Positions 7,311-12,776 of a DNA stretch of 12,776 nucleotides are shown piece by piece. A program made the position numbers and the translations under genes. The DNA is from Campylobacteraceae bacterium. GTDB lineage: Bacteria > Campylobacterota > Campylobacteria > Campylobacterales > Sulfurovaceae. The stretch spans positions 1-12,776 of the forward strand of contig JAMOSA010000144.1 in NCBI GenBank assembly GCA_027063325.1, given 5' to 3'. Numbering within the stretch: position 1 is the first letter of the stretch; every line of letters starts with the position of its first letter. Below the pieces are notes generated by a model that was not told the DNA's origin, did not search any database, and worked only from the letters and a program-made list of their open reading frames with translations.

Positions 7311-7340
7311 GGGAGTACAACAAAATATTTGAGTCAATAA

Positions 7341-7376
7341 TTTTTCTTTATTGCAACACCAAAGATGGAATAGAAT
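7341..7376 (+). promoter_or_regulatory. Putative rightward promoter of the lysis/tail operon
   Basis: A TAGAAT box (7371-7376, five of six to TATAAT) lies 21 bases before the holin ATG, with a T-rich tract TTTTTCTTTA (7341-7350) and TTGCAA (7351-7356) upstream. A CAATAA/TTATTG inverted repeat (7335-7340 and 7348-7353, seven-base loop) lies where an activator or repressor could bind. The holin ribosome site is weak (TTGGA six bases upstream), which would keep early holin synthesis low. Confidence 0.4.
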
Positions 7377-7397
7377 ATAAAAAAAATTGGATTTTAG

Positions 7398-7835
7398 ATG
7401 GAGACAGAGACACTTTTACAAATAAAGCTCTTTTTCCTTGCATTGAGTGGAGCTGTATCGGCTCTGCTCATATATGCAGGAGCTGATACGGAGATATTTG
7501 CAATCTTTACCACTTTGCTGATAATAGACTTTGTTACTGGTGTAGCAAAGGCTCATACTATTGGAGAGAGAGTTACAAGCAACAAAGCAAAGTACGGGAT
7601 TACTTCAAAATTATCACTAGTTCTAATCCCTCTGGTAGTAGCAGTCAGTGCAAAGGCTATTGGAGAAGATGCAACTACACTATTTAAATGGAGTATAAAT
7701 CTGCTGGTTATCAGTGAAGCATACTCTATTATAGGAAATATTTTCACAATCAGAACCAAAAAAGAACTTCCAGAGTGGGATGTTATATCGCTAATAGGCA
7801 AAAAGATAAGAAATATTTTAGGAGGTGATAAGTGA
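7398..7835 (+). CDS. Holin, phage_holin_4 (toxin secretion/lysis holin) family
   Basis: Small inner-membrane protein of 145 residues that opens the membrane at lysis so that the endolysin can reach the cell wall. Hydrophobic segments lie at about 10-27, 33-50, 70-88 and 96-116. The second contains LLIIDFVTGVAKA, with the D44...T47-G48 motif of the phage_holin_4 family. This is followed by the SNKAKYGITSK loop, equivalent to the family's 'sS...rG..rK'. The C-terminus is charged and ends GGDK. It is the first gene of the rightward operon. The ATG at 7398 has only a weak ribosome site. The endolysin start overlaps the end of this gene by four bases. Confidence 0.88.
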   Translation: METETLLQIKLFFLALSGAVSALLIYAGADTEIFAIFTTLLIIDFVTGVAKAHTIGERVTSNKAKYGITSKLSLVLIPLVVAVSAKAIGEDATTLFKWSINLLVISEAYSIIGNIFTIRTKKELPEWDVISLIGKKIRNILGGDK

Positions 7836-8254
7836 GTTATAGATTAAGCAAACGGAGTCTATCCAAACTTGTAGGGGTGCATCCTGTGTTGGCTTTTGCA
7901 GTAATGGAAGCTATTAAGGATACAAAAGTAGATTTTGGGGTAACAGAGGGAATAAGAACAATACAAAGGCAAAGAGAGCTTGTAGAGCTTGGATATTCAA
8001 AGACTATGAATAGCTATCATTTGTATGGATTGGCTGTAGATTTGGTGCCTTGGATTGATGGTAATTTTAGATGGGACAATAAAAAGGCTTTCAAAGAGAT
8101 AGAAACAGCTATGAATAGAGTGATTAGTAAATACAATTTGCCTATTCAAAATGGTTTTAGACTTTGGGGCTGGGACAGACCGCACTGGCAGATGAGTGGA
8201 TACAGAGGCAAATATGACATAAGAAAATTAAAAACAAAGGGGTTGATATGTTAA
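7832..8254 (+). CDS. Endolysin, M15-family D,D-/L,D-carboxypeptidase (VanY/ L-Ala-D-Glu peptidase-like)
   Basis: Zinc peptidase of 140 residues that cuts peptidoglycan cross-links or stem peptides at lysis. The M15 signature is complete: FGVTEGIRTIQRQ (35-47), SYHLYGLAVDL (61-71) giving zinc ligands H63 and D70, and WDRPHWQ (114-120) giving catalytic D115 and third ligand H118. There is no signal peptide and no wall-binding domain, so it depends on the holin for export. The start is GTG at 7832, overlapping the holin stop, with a near-perfect AGGAGGTGAT six bases upstream. That site is much stronger than the holin's, so more endolysin than holin would be expected. The exact bond cut cannot be told by eye. 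Confidence 0.93.
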   Translation: MSYRLSKRSLSKLVGVHPVLAFAVMEAIKDTKVDFGVTEGIRTIQRQRELVELGYSKTMNSYHLYGLAVDLVPWIDGNFRWDNKKAFKEIETAMNRVISKYNLPIQNGFRLWGWDRPHWQMSGYRGKYDIRKLKTKGLIC

Positions 8255-8475
8255 AGAGTTTTTTGTTGCAATCTATTATAAAGTGGCTTGTTGGTGGAGC
8301 ATTTTTTGATGATGTAAAAGTATTGGTCAAAAGAGCATTTGATGCAAATATAAGTGGAGAACAAAAGAAAGAGGCAGTAAGACAGCAATTACTTATGATG
8401 GGTTATAGAGTCTCTGATTTTTTGATAAATCTAGCAATAGAGAGTGCTGTATATGTACTAAAGAGTAAAAAGTAA
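8248..8475 (+). CDS. Unknown 75-residue protein in the lysis cassette, possibly membrane-associated
   Basis: I do not recognise this gene with confidence. The N-terminus (LLQSIIKWLVGGAFFDDVKVLV) is hydrophobic and could be amphipathic or a weak membrane segment. The rest is helical, with a charged stretch (SGEQKKEAVRQQL) and a closing FLINLAIESAVYVLK. The closing part, with its conserved-looking I-E-x-A-V, is reminiscent of the C-terminal part of small superfamily-6-type holins, but a proper transmembrane helix is not evident. It overlaps the endolysin stop by seven bases, has AAAGGGG upstream, and shares an A with the next gene (TAATG), so it is surely expressed with them. A holin partner, an antiholin or a lysis-timing protein would fit its place; a small baseplate accessory is the alternative. 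In P2 this slot holds lysis accessory and tail-completion genes. Confidence 0.55.
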   Translation: MLKSFLLQSIIKWLVGGAFFDDVKVLVKRAFDANISGEQKKEAVRQQLLMMGYRVSDFLINLAIESAVYVLKSKK

Positions 8476-8849
8476 TGTTTGCAACAGTTTGTGAGGTAGA
8501 TAGAAATAAAGGTTTTGTGCGTATAGATATAAATGGTAGGGTTTCTAATTGGCTCCCTTGCGTAAGTGCAACTCCTGCTATTGGGCAACAGGTAGCTTTT
8601 ATAGAGAGTTCAATTGATGGTAGTGGTGTAGTGATAGGGAGTACTAGTAGGAGTGATGGAGCTGCTGTAGATGTACATATAGGCTCTATTGATATTACAG
8701 TAGATGGAGAGAGTATAGTAATAAAGGGTAATGCAGATATTACTGGAGAGGTAAAGATAGTAGGAGATTTGATAGTAGATGGAGAGATTAGAGATAAAAA
8801 AGGTAATTTGACAAACTTTACAACTACTGATGGAGCAAAAAGAGCATGA
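8475..8849 (+). CDS. Baseplate spike / assembly protein, gpV-like (Mu gp45-like), short form
   Basis: Central spike of the contractile tail baseplate, 124 residues against about 190-210 in P2 gpV and Mu gp45. Residues 1-55 form the OB-like domain (ATVCEVDRNKGFVRIDINGR, then LPCV and GQQVAFIE, ending GSGVVIGSTSR). Residues 66-106 alternate β-strand and Gly/Asp turns (HIGSIDITVDGESIVIKGNA, then DITGEVKIVGDLIVDGEI), the triple-stranded β-helix. It ends with DKKGNL, a common gpV ending. The apex motif with paired histidines that binds iron in P2 and Mu spikes is absent: the only histidine is H68. The gene is coupled to its neighbour by a TAATG overlap. The family assignment rests on fold pattern plus the following W-J-I genes. 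Confidence 0.82.
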   Translation: MFATVCEVDRNKGFVRIDINGRVSNWLPCVSATPAIGQQVAFIESSIDGSGVVIGSTSRSDGAAVDVHIGSIDITVDGESIVIKGNADITGEVKIVGDLIVDGEIRDKKGNLTNFTTTDGAKRA

Positions 8850-9157
8850 TAGATTTAGAGGTTTTTGGGGTTGAAAAAGCAGACTCGAGTTATAGAATTT
8901 CTGTGATAGAAGAGATTAGAAGAGTGCTTATTACAAAAAAAGGTTCAATCCCAATGAACCCAAACTATGGTTCAAATCTTTACCTTTATAGAGATAGAAC
9001 ACTTGATTCTCAAACAAAGCTTGGAATTATTAGCGAAACTTTCGAGGCAATAGAAGAGAATGTAAGTAGAGTAAAACCAAGCAGAGTAGATGTTGTTCAA
9101 AATGGAGATGGAAATTTTGCTCTAAAAATATGGTTGGAGGCAAAAGATGCTTCCTAA
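8846..9157 (+). CDS. Baseplate wedge protein, T4 gp25 / P2 gpW-like (Mu gp46-like)
   Basis: Protein of 103 residues with the gp25-like core: IEEIRRVLITKKGSIPMNPN at about 21-40 then YGSNLY (the family pattern is a helix, 'iL.T..GeR..nP.fG', then a strand). This is followed by a helical segment (KLGIISETFEAIEENVSRVK) and the last strands (VDVVQNGDGNFALKIWLEA). It is part of the inner baseplate, joining spike and wedge, and probably nucleates sheath assembly. ATG at 8846 overlaps the spike gene's TGA (ATGA). The next gene overlaps its last codons by 11 bases. The V-W-J order is that of P2 and Mu. Confidence 0.9.
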   Translation: MIDLEVFGVEKADSSYRISVIEEIRRVLITKKGSIPMNPNYGSNLYLYRDRTLDSQTKLGIISETFEAIEENVSRVKPSRVDVVQNGDGNFALKIWLEAKDAS

Positions 9158-10229
9158 TCTTGCACAGCCTCTTAGTTTTAAAGAGATACTAAAGCAAAAT
9201 ATAGAGTATATCAAACAGATAATCCCTGACTATACTCCTGTAGTTGGCGATAATATTATGCTCACAATCCAGGCATTTAGTTATCGTGAGATGCTTCTTA
9301 GAGAGTTTATAAATTATGAAGTAAGAGGCAATTTTTTGGATACTGCCGAAGAAGAGAAGCTTGATCATTTGGCTGAAACTCTCTATGGTATTTATAGATT
9401 GCAAGGTTCAAAACCTTATGCAAAGATGAGATTTTATTTGCTTAAGCCTCTTTTGTATGATGTAATAATTCCAGAGGGGTATGAACTATTGGAAGATACA
9501 GGAGTATTTAGCTCTTTTTTGACTCAAAAGATTGTAATTCCAGCCGGAGAGACAGAAGCAGTTGCTACTGTAGAGTTAAACAGAATAGTAGCCTCTTCAA
9601 AGGTAAAAACAGAGATACCAGTACAACCACTACCTTACCTCAAAGTAGAACAGCTTGAAGATTTTACAGGCGGTGGAGATGTAGAGAGTGATGATGAATT
9701 AAAAGAGAGAATAAGAGTATCTTTGAGCAATAAGACAACAGCTGGGGCAAAAAATACTTATATCTCTTTTGCACTTAGAGCTGATGAGAGAATAGAGGAT
9801 GTATTTGTTTACTCTCCAGTAGCAGGAGTAGTAAGAGTAATCTATTATTCAAAAACTGTAGATAGTTTGATGCAACAAAGAGTCGAAGAGACTCTAAACA
9901 GCAGTGAAAATAGACCGCTTACAGACAAGGTAGAGGTATCCCCAGCAAAAGAGATATATATAGATATAGAAGCAGTTTTGGTTGTATCAAAATATTATGT
10001 AGCTGATATGGCTGATATTTTGATAGAAGCAAGAAGAAAAATAGAACAGCTTTTTGAAAAAACACAAATAGCCAAAGATATAACAAAGGCACAAATTATT
10101 TCTGCTTTAATGGGTGAAGGGGTTGAAAATATTGAGATGAAGTTTGATGATATAAAAATAGGCACTGAAGAGATTGCAATTTTGGGAGAGCTGAATATCT
10201 CTACAAAGGAGAGTGAAGATGAGTACTAA
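9147..10229 (+). CDS. Baseplate J-like protein (P2 gpJ / Mu gp47-like)
   Basis: Baseplate wedge protein of 360 residues. Family marks are the N-terminal helix (LSFKEILKQNIEYIKQIIPD), FLDTAEEEKLDHLAE (63-77, the 'a.G..LD.lA...G' block), the strand EVIIP-type region at about 104-112 with an IPAG turn at 131, and EDFTGGGDVESDDELKERIR (171-190), the hallmark 'tGG.D.ESDeelR.R'. The C-terminal domain has the IDIEAVLVVSKYYV strand and the helical DILIEARRKIEQLF expected for J. The length matches Mu gp47 (about 360). The ATG at 9147 has GGAGG six bases upstream, inside the gp25-like gene. Together with W and I it builds the wedge ring that carries fibres and triggers sheath contraction. Confidence 0.94.
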   Translation: MLPNLAQPLSFKEILKQNIEYIKQIIPDYTPVVGDNIMLTIQAFSYREMLLREFINYEVRGNFLDTAEEEKLDHLAETLYGIYRLQGSKPYAKMRFYLLKPLLYDVIIPEGYELLEDTGVFSSFLTQKIVIPAGETEAVATVELNRIVASSKVKTEIPVQPLPYLKVEQLEDFTGGGDVESDDELKERIRVSLSNKTTAGAKNTYISFALRADERIEDVFVYSPVAGVVRVIYYSKTVDSLMQQRVEETLNSSENRPLTDKVEVSPAKEIYIDIEAVLVVSKYYVADMADILIEARRKIEQLFEKTQIAKDITKAQIISALMGEGVENIEMKFDDIKIGTEEIAILGELNISTKESEDEY

Positions 10230-10959
10230 TTATCTACTACCTCAAAATATAGATGAACTTCTAAATAGATTTGAAGAGTTGCAGTCTGATATTTTTGATA
10301 GATTAAATCTTGTTTCTAAAAAGATAGGAACTTTAAGAGACCCTCATTTAGCCCCTGAAGAGTTTTTGAAGCCCCTTGCTAAAGATTTACAAACCTATTT
10401 TCTTTTTATGGCTGATACAGAAGAAAAAAAGAGAGAAGCTATAGCCCACTCACTCTATCTTCATAGAATAAAAGGGACAAAAAAAGCTATTGAAATAGCT
10501 CTTGAGTCAAATGGATTTCCAGCAAAGATTGAGGAGTGGTGGGAGTATGATGGAGAGCCATATTTTTTTCGTGTAAGTATAAATATAGAGACAGGTTTTG
10601 TATATAGCCAGAAAAATCTAAAAAAGATAATTGCCCTGGTAGAGCATTTTAAAAATGTTCGCTCTTGGCTGGATGAACTTAGGCTTAGATTGGAAGCTCA
10701 AAGTAGATTTGGAATTAGTAGTGCAATGGTACTGGAAGCTTTGTTTAGTAGAGATATAAATTTTGGGGCTACAGGCAAAACAATTATATCTGGGGGATTG
10801 GAAGCAAAAGTGGAGTTCCAAAACAGATTGGAATTGAGACTTACAAAAGAGGCAAGAGTGTATGCAGGGGCTGTATATACCCCAAAGGCTACAAATACTC
10901 TAAACCTAAAAACAGACAGCAAATTTAATATCAGGGGGGCTATGGTATGGAATATCTAA
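10219..10959 (+). CDS. Tail protein I (P2 gpI / Mu gp48-like), with long C-terminal extension
   Basis: Baseplate/tail-tip protein of 246 residues that links the J wedge to the tail fibre. Family features are FEELQSDIFDRLN near the N-terminus, LAPEEFLKPLAKDL (44-57), HSLYLHRIKGTKKAIE (77-92), EEWWEYDGEPYFFRV (105-119) and KNVRSWLDELRL (145-156). P2 and Mu homologues are about 175-195 residues. Here about 70-80 more residues follow, with loosely repeating strands (GISSAMVL, VYAGAVYT, NIRGAMVWNI). I start at ATG 10219 because AAGGAG lies seven bases upstream; the in-frame GTG at 10213 is only one base past that site. It overlaps J by 11 bases. The extra domain may contact the 156-residue protein or the fibre that follow. 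Confidence 0.9.
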   Translation: MSTNYLLPQNIDELLNRFEELQSDIFDRLNLVSKKIGTLRDPHLAPEEFLKPLAKDLQTYFLFMADTEEKKREAIAHSLYLHRIKGTKKAIEIALESNGFPAKIEEWWEYDGEPYFFRVSINIETGFVYSQKNLKKIIALVEHFKNVRSWLDELRLRLEAQSRFGISSAMVLEALFSRDINFGATGKTIISGGLEAKVEFQNRLELRLTKEARVYAGAVYTPKATNTLNLKTDSKFNIRGAMVWNI

Positions 10960-11417
10960 CTGGTGTGCCAACAGAATATGGCATAGATATATTAAAACAA
11001 GAGCTTTATGAGAAGATTAAGAGTTTTGGTTTGATAGATGAGGAGGATAATAGATATTTTGTAAATGGGATTCACAGTATCTATTTTGATGGTAGTGGTG
11101 TACTTAGTGTGATAGCAATTGTACCCAAAGAGGAGCATTTTACATTTTGGAACAAGTCCATTGAACTTTTGGATGAGGATGAAGAGGTGATAGTATCAAT
11201 AGCTACACCCAGTATTCAATTTGTAAAAGGAGTAGGAGGAGAGATAGAGATAAAGTTACCTGTAAGTGGAGAAGCTGGAGAGATAGTATTCAAAGCAGAT
11301 GAATACATAACTATAAATGAAGCACAAGAGCTTTTTTTAAAACCAGTGATAGCAAATACAAATCTTGTGATTGCTATGCAGAATAAACTAATAGAAAAAG
11401 GAGTAATAGATGGCTGA
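10947..11417 (+). CDS. Probable tail-fibre-associated protein, family not recognised
   Basis: Protein of 156 residues between tail protein I and the tail fibre, a slot that holds fibre or fibre-adaptor proteins in Mu- and P2-like phages. The N-terminal part (LTGVPTEYGIDILKQELYEK) is helical. Residues 37-105 are β-rich with acidic loops (FVNGIHSIYFDGSGVLSVIA). Residues 106-130 (KLPVSGEAGEIVFKADEYIT) look like a small β-domain. The last 25 residues are helical (FLKPVIANTNLVIAMQNKLI). No cysteine or enzyme motif is visible. ATG at 10947 has a GGGGGG tract seven bases upstream and overlaps the I gene by 13 bases; the fibre gene overlaps its end by eight bases. A baseplate-to-fibre adaptor is the best guess from place alone. 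Confidence 0.5.
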   Translation: MEYLTGVPTEYGIDILKQELYEKIKSFGLIDEEDNRYFVNGIHSIYFDGSGVLSVIAIVPKEEHFTFWNKSIELLDEDEEVIVSIATPSIQFVKGVGGEIEIKLPVSGEAGEIVFKADEYITINEAQELFLKPVIANTNLVIAMQNKLIEKGVIDG

Positions 11418-12776
11418 TGTAGTACAGGAGTTGGCACAACTGAACAACAATGCTAAAGAACTATTAGAAAAATATGATGGTGTCTTTAAGCAACTGGACG
11501 AAAAAGCACAAGAGATACTTGTGCAGTTGGCAAACAGTGGTAAAGATGGATTAGAAAAAATAGAAGAGATTTTAAAAAATGGTGCAGTTGCATATGCTGA
11601 GAATGCAAATAAATTAGAAGGAAGAACATTAGAGGATTTATCTTTGGAGTTCTCTTCTTTGGTAGTTAAAGAGCCTGTTACGGATACAGAGATATTTGTA
11701 ACAGCTGGGTATGAAAAAAGTTTGAGTTTTGAGAGCGATAGTTATCTTGATGAGTCTATATATGTAGCTAAATTTTTACTCTATATAGATGATAATGAAG
11801 TAGAGGTAGAAGCGACAGACAACAAAGCTACATATACACATACATTTAGTGGAGATATTGGAGATAAAAAAACTCTAAGAGTGGTAGCAATTGACAGCGT
11901 AGGCAACAGAAGCAAAGAGACAACAGTAACTGCTACCTTGGTTGAAAACACTCCACCATCTCTTCCTACTATTACAGCCCCCAATGAAGTAACAAAAAAC
12001 AGTATTTTTACTATAACTATAAGTGGTAGCAAAGACGAAGACGGTGATGCAGTAACCTACAAAATAAAAAACAAAGGAGAGTTTTCTTTTTCTAAAAGTG
12101 AGAATATAGCAGAAAATGAAGAGATAACAGTAACAGCCCCTGATGTAGAAGAGGATACAACATTTAGTATAGTAGTAGTAGCAGTTGATAGTTATGGTTT
12201 AGAGAGTGATGAGAGTATTATAGAAATAGTTGTAAAGAAAATTGGATATGGTGCAGTAGATATTTTTAGCGATGGGAGTTGTGTTGAGTATTTTCCTCTC
12301 AAAACAAACCCATACTCCCTTGTTACGGAAGATAGAGTAATGTGGGACGCGTTCCAGCGTTGCACTAATGGCTATGTTGAATATAAAGAGGGTGATTTTA
12401 AGTCGGACAAATTTGGAAATAGAACACTATTCCATAAATATGAAAGAGAAAAAGGGTGCAGTCCTGAAATTGGAGGACCAATACACATCACGAGTGAAAA
12501 AAGATGTCGTTCGGTAACCTTTCAATGGACTGAGTACGATTCAAAGGATAATGAACATGGTGGAAGATTGTATTGTGGGCTAACACTTAACGGTGACTCA
12601 GCCCCTCTAATTAGGAATGGTGCATCCCCTCGATTTGATGATGATTATCTGTTGGTGCATTTTACTAGCGATGGAAAGTGCTATTTTATAGATAAAAATG
12701 GCAATCTGGTAAATGGAGTAAATCAGGGTCAGATATCTAGGAGTCCTAATGCTGGATTTACCGACATAGGACACTA
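11410..12776 (+). CDS. Tail fibre protein, 3' end outside window
   Basis: 455 codons are open to the window edge, starting with ATG 11410, with AAGGAG six bases upstream. Residues 1-66 are a likely coiled coil (ELAQLNNNAKELLEKYDGVF onward). NANKLEGRTLEDL (about 65-77) resembles the short 'A..L.G' motif common in phage fibres. Two immunoglobulin- or cadherin-like β-domains follow: about 88-178, ending KKTLRVVAIDSVGNRS, and about 183-276, containing ISGSKDEDGDAVTYK and FSIVVVAVDSYGLESD. From about 283 (DIFSDGSCVEYFPL) a new domain begins that recalls the opening of LamG/concanavalin-like domains in other fibres. All six cysteines (C291, C318, C350, C366, C389, C424) fall in this part. Codons also change there: CGT, CGA, TCG and GCG appear, while the first 280 codons use AGA. 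It probably binds the receptor; the ligand is unknown. Confidence 0.82.
   Translation, partial: MADVVQELAQLNNNAKELLEKYDGVFKQLDEKAQEILVQLANSGKDGLEKIEEILKNGAVAYAENANKLEGRTLEDLSLEFSSLVVKEPVTDTEIFVTAGYEKSLSFESDSYLDESIYVAKFLLYIDDNEVEVEATDNKATYTHTFSGDIGDKKTLRVVAIDSVGNRSKETTVTATLVENTPPSLPTITAPNEVTKNSIFTITISGSKDEDGDAVTYKIKNKGEFSFSKSENIAENEEITVTAPDVEEDTTFSIVVVAVDSYGLESDESIIEIVVKKIGYGAVDIFSDGSCVEYFPLKTNPYSLVTEDRVMWDAFQRCTNGYVEYKEGDFKSDKFGNRTLFHKYEREKGCSPEIGGPIHITSEKRCRSVTFQWTEYDSKDNEHGGRLYCGLTLNGDSAPLIRNGASPRFDDDYLLVHFTSDGKCYFIDKNGNLVNGVNQGQISRSPNAGFTDIGH

Noticed and set aside
7273..7323. Longer start (ATG at 7323) for the gp37-like gene
   Set aside because: The 17 extra residues (hydrophobic, then KKRGS) have no ribosome site upstream and would span the probable promoter. 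The ATG at 7272 has GAGGG in front and begins like the family.
11781..12032. Minus-strand open frame of 83 codons inside the tail fibre gene
   Set aside because: It lies fully within the fibre's β-domains, has no ribosome site, and its hydrophobic repeats mirror the sense-strand Thr/Val codons.
1..12776. CRISPR array, tRNA, insertion sequence, toxin-antitoxin or defence cassette
   Set aside because: No regularly spaced direct repeats, no cloverleaf pattern, no transposase or integrase motif and no extra gene between the structural genes were seen. All open space is accounted for by virion and lysis genes, apart from the two short gaps described.

Overview
This window is phage DNA, almost certainly part of a Mu-like (transposable-type) myovirus or prophage. 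It is AT-rich and densely coding. Arginine is mostly AGA and isoleucine often ATA. Genes overlap by a few bases and carry A/G-rich Shine-Dalgarno sequences. This composition, together with T-rich tracts in front of the -10-like boxes, suggests a host in the Campylobacterota (epsilon group, e.g. Campylobacter or Sulfurimonas relatives). The host call is inference from composition and general likeness. No host gene, attachment site or phage end is present, so prophage and free phage cannot be told apart here.

The window holds two divergent operons separated by about 125 bases (7273-7397). The leftward operon (minus strand, 7272 to 1) builds and fills the head. In transcription order it encodes a Mu gp37-like tail/neck protein (DUF1834), a Mu gpI-like prohead protease with an internally started scaffold (gpZ-like), a lambda D-like head decoration protein, a lambda E-like major capsid protein, a Mu gp36-like DUF1320 protein, a DUF1804 helix-turn-helix protein (probable small terminase), the large terminase (Mu gp28-like), the portal (Mu gp29-like, DUF935) and the gpF-like minor head protein, which runs off the left edge. 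The only sizeable gap in this operon is 70 bases after the capsid gene, and it holds a strong hairpin.

The rightward operon (plus strand, 7398 to the end) encodes lysis and the distal tail: a four-helix holin, an M15-family endolysin, a 75-residue unknown, a short gpV-like baseplate spike (Mu gp45), a gp25/gpW-like wedge protein (Mu gp46), baseplate J (Mu gp47), tail protein I (Mu gp48), a 156-residue probable fibre-associated protein, and a large tail fibre that runs off the right edge. Holin-endolysin-V-W-J-I-fibre is close to the P2 order, while the head proteins are of Mu type, so the region is mosaic.

Sheath, tube, tape-measure, gpG, transposase (MuA/MuB) and repressor genes are not in the window and presumably lie beyond its edges. 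No CRISPR array, tRNA, rRNA, insertion sequence or recognisable defence cassette was seen. The points most worth a second look are the permuted head gene order, the conserved internal scaffold start, a possible nuclease domain at the truncated end of gpF, the capsid-distal hairpin, the very short spike without a metal-binding tip, the unknown gene in the lysis cassette, and the cysteine-bearing, compositionally distinct end of the tail fibre.
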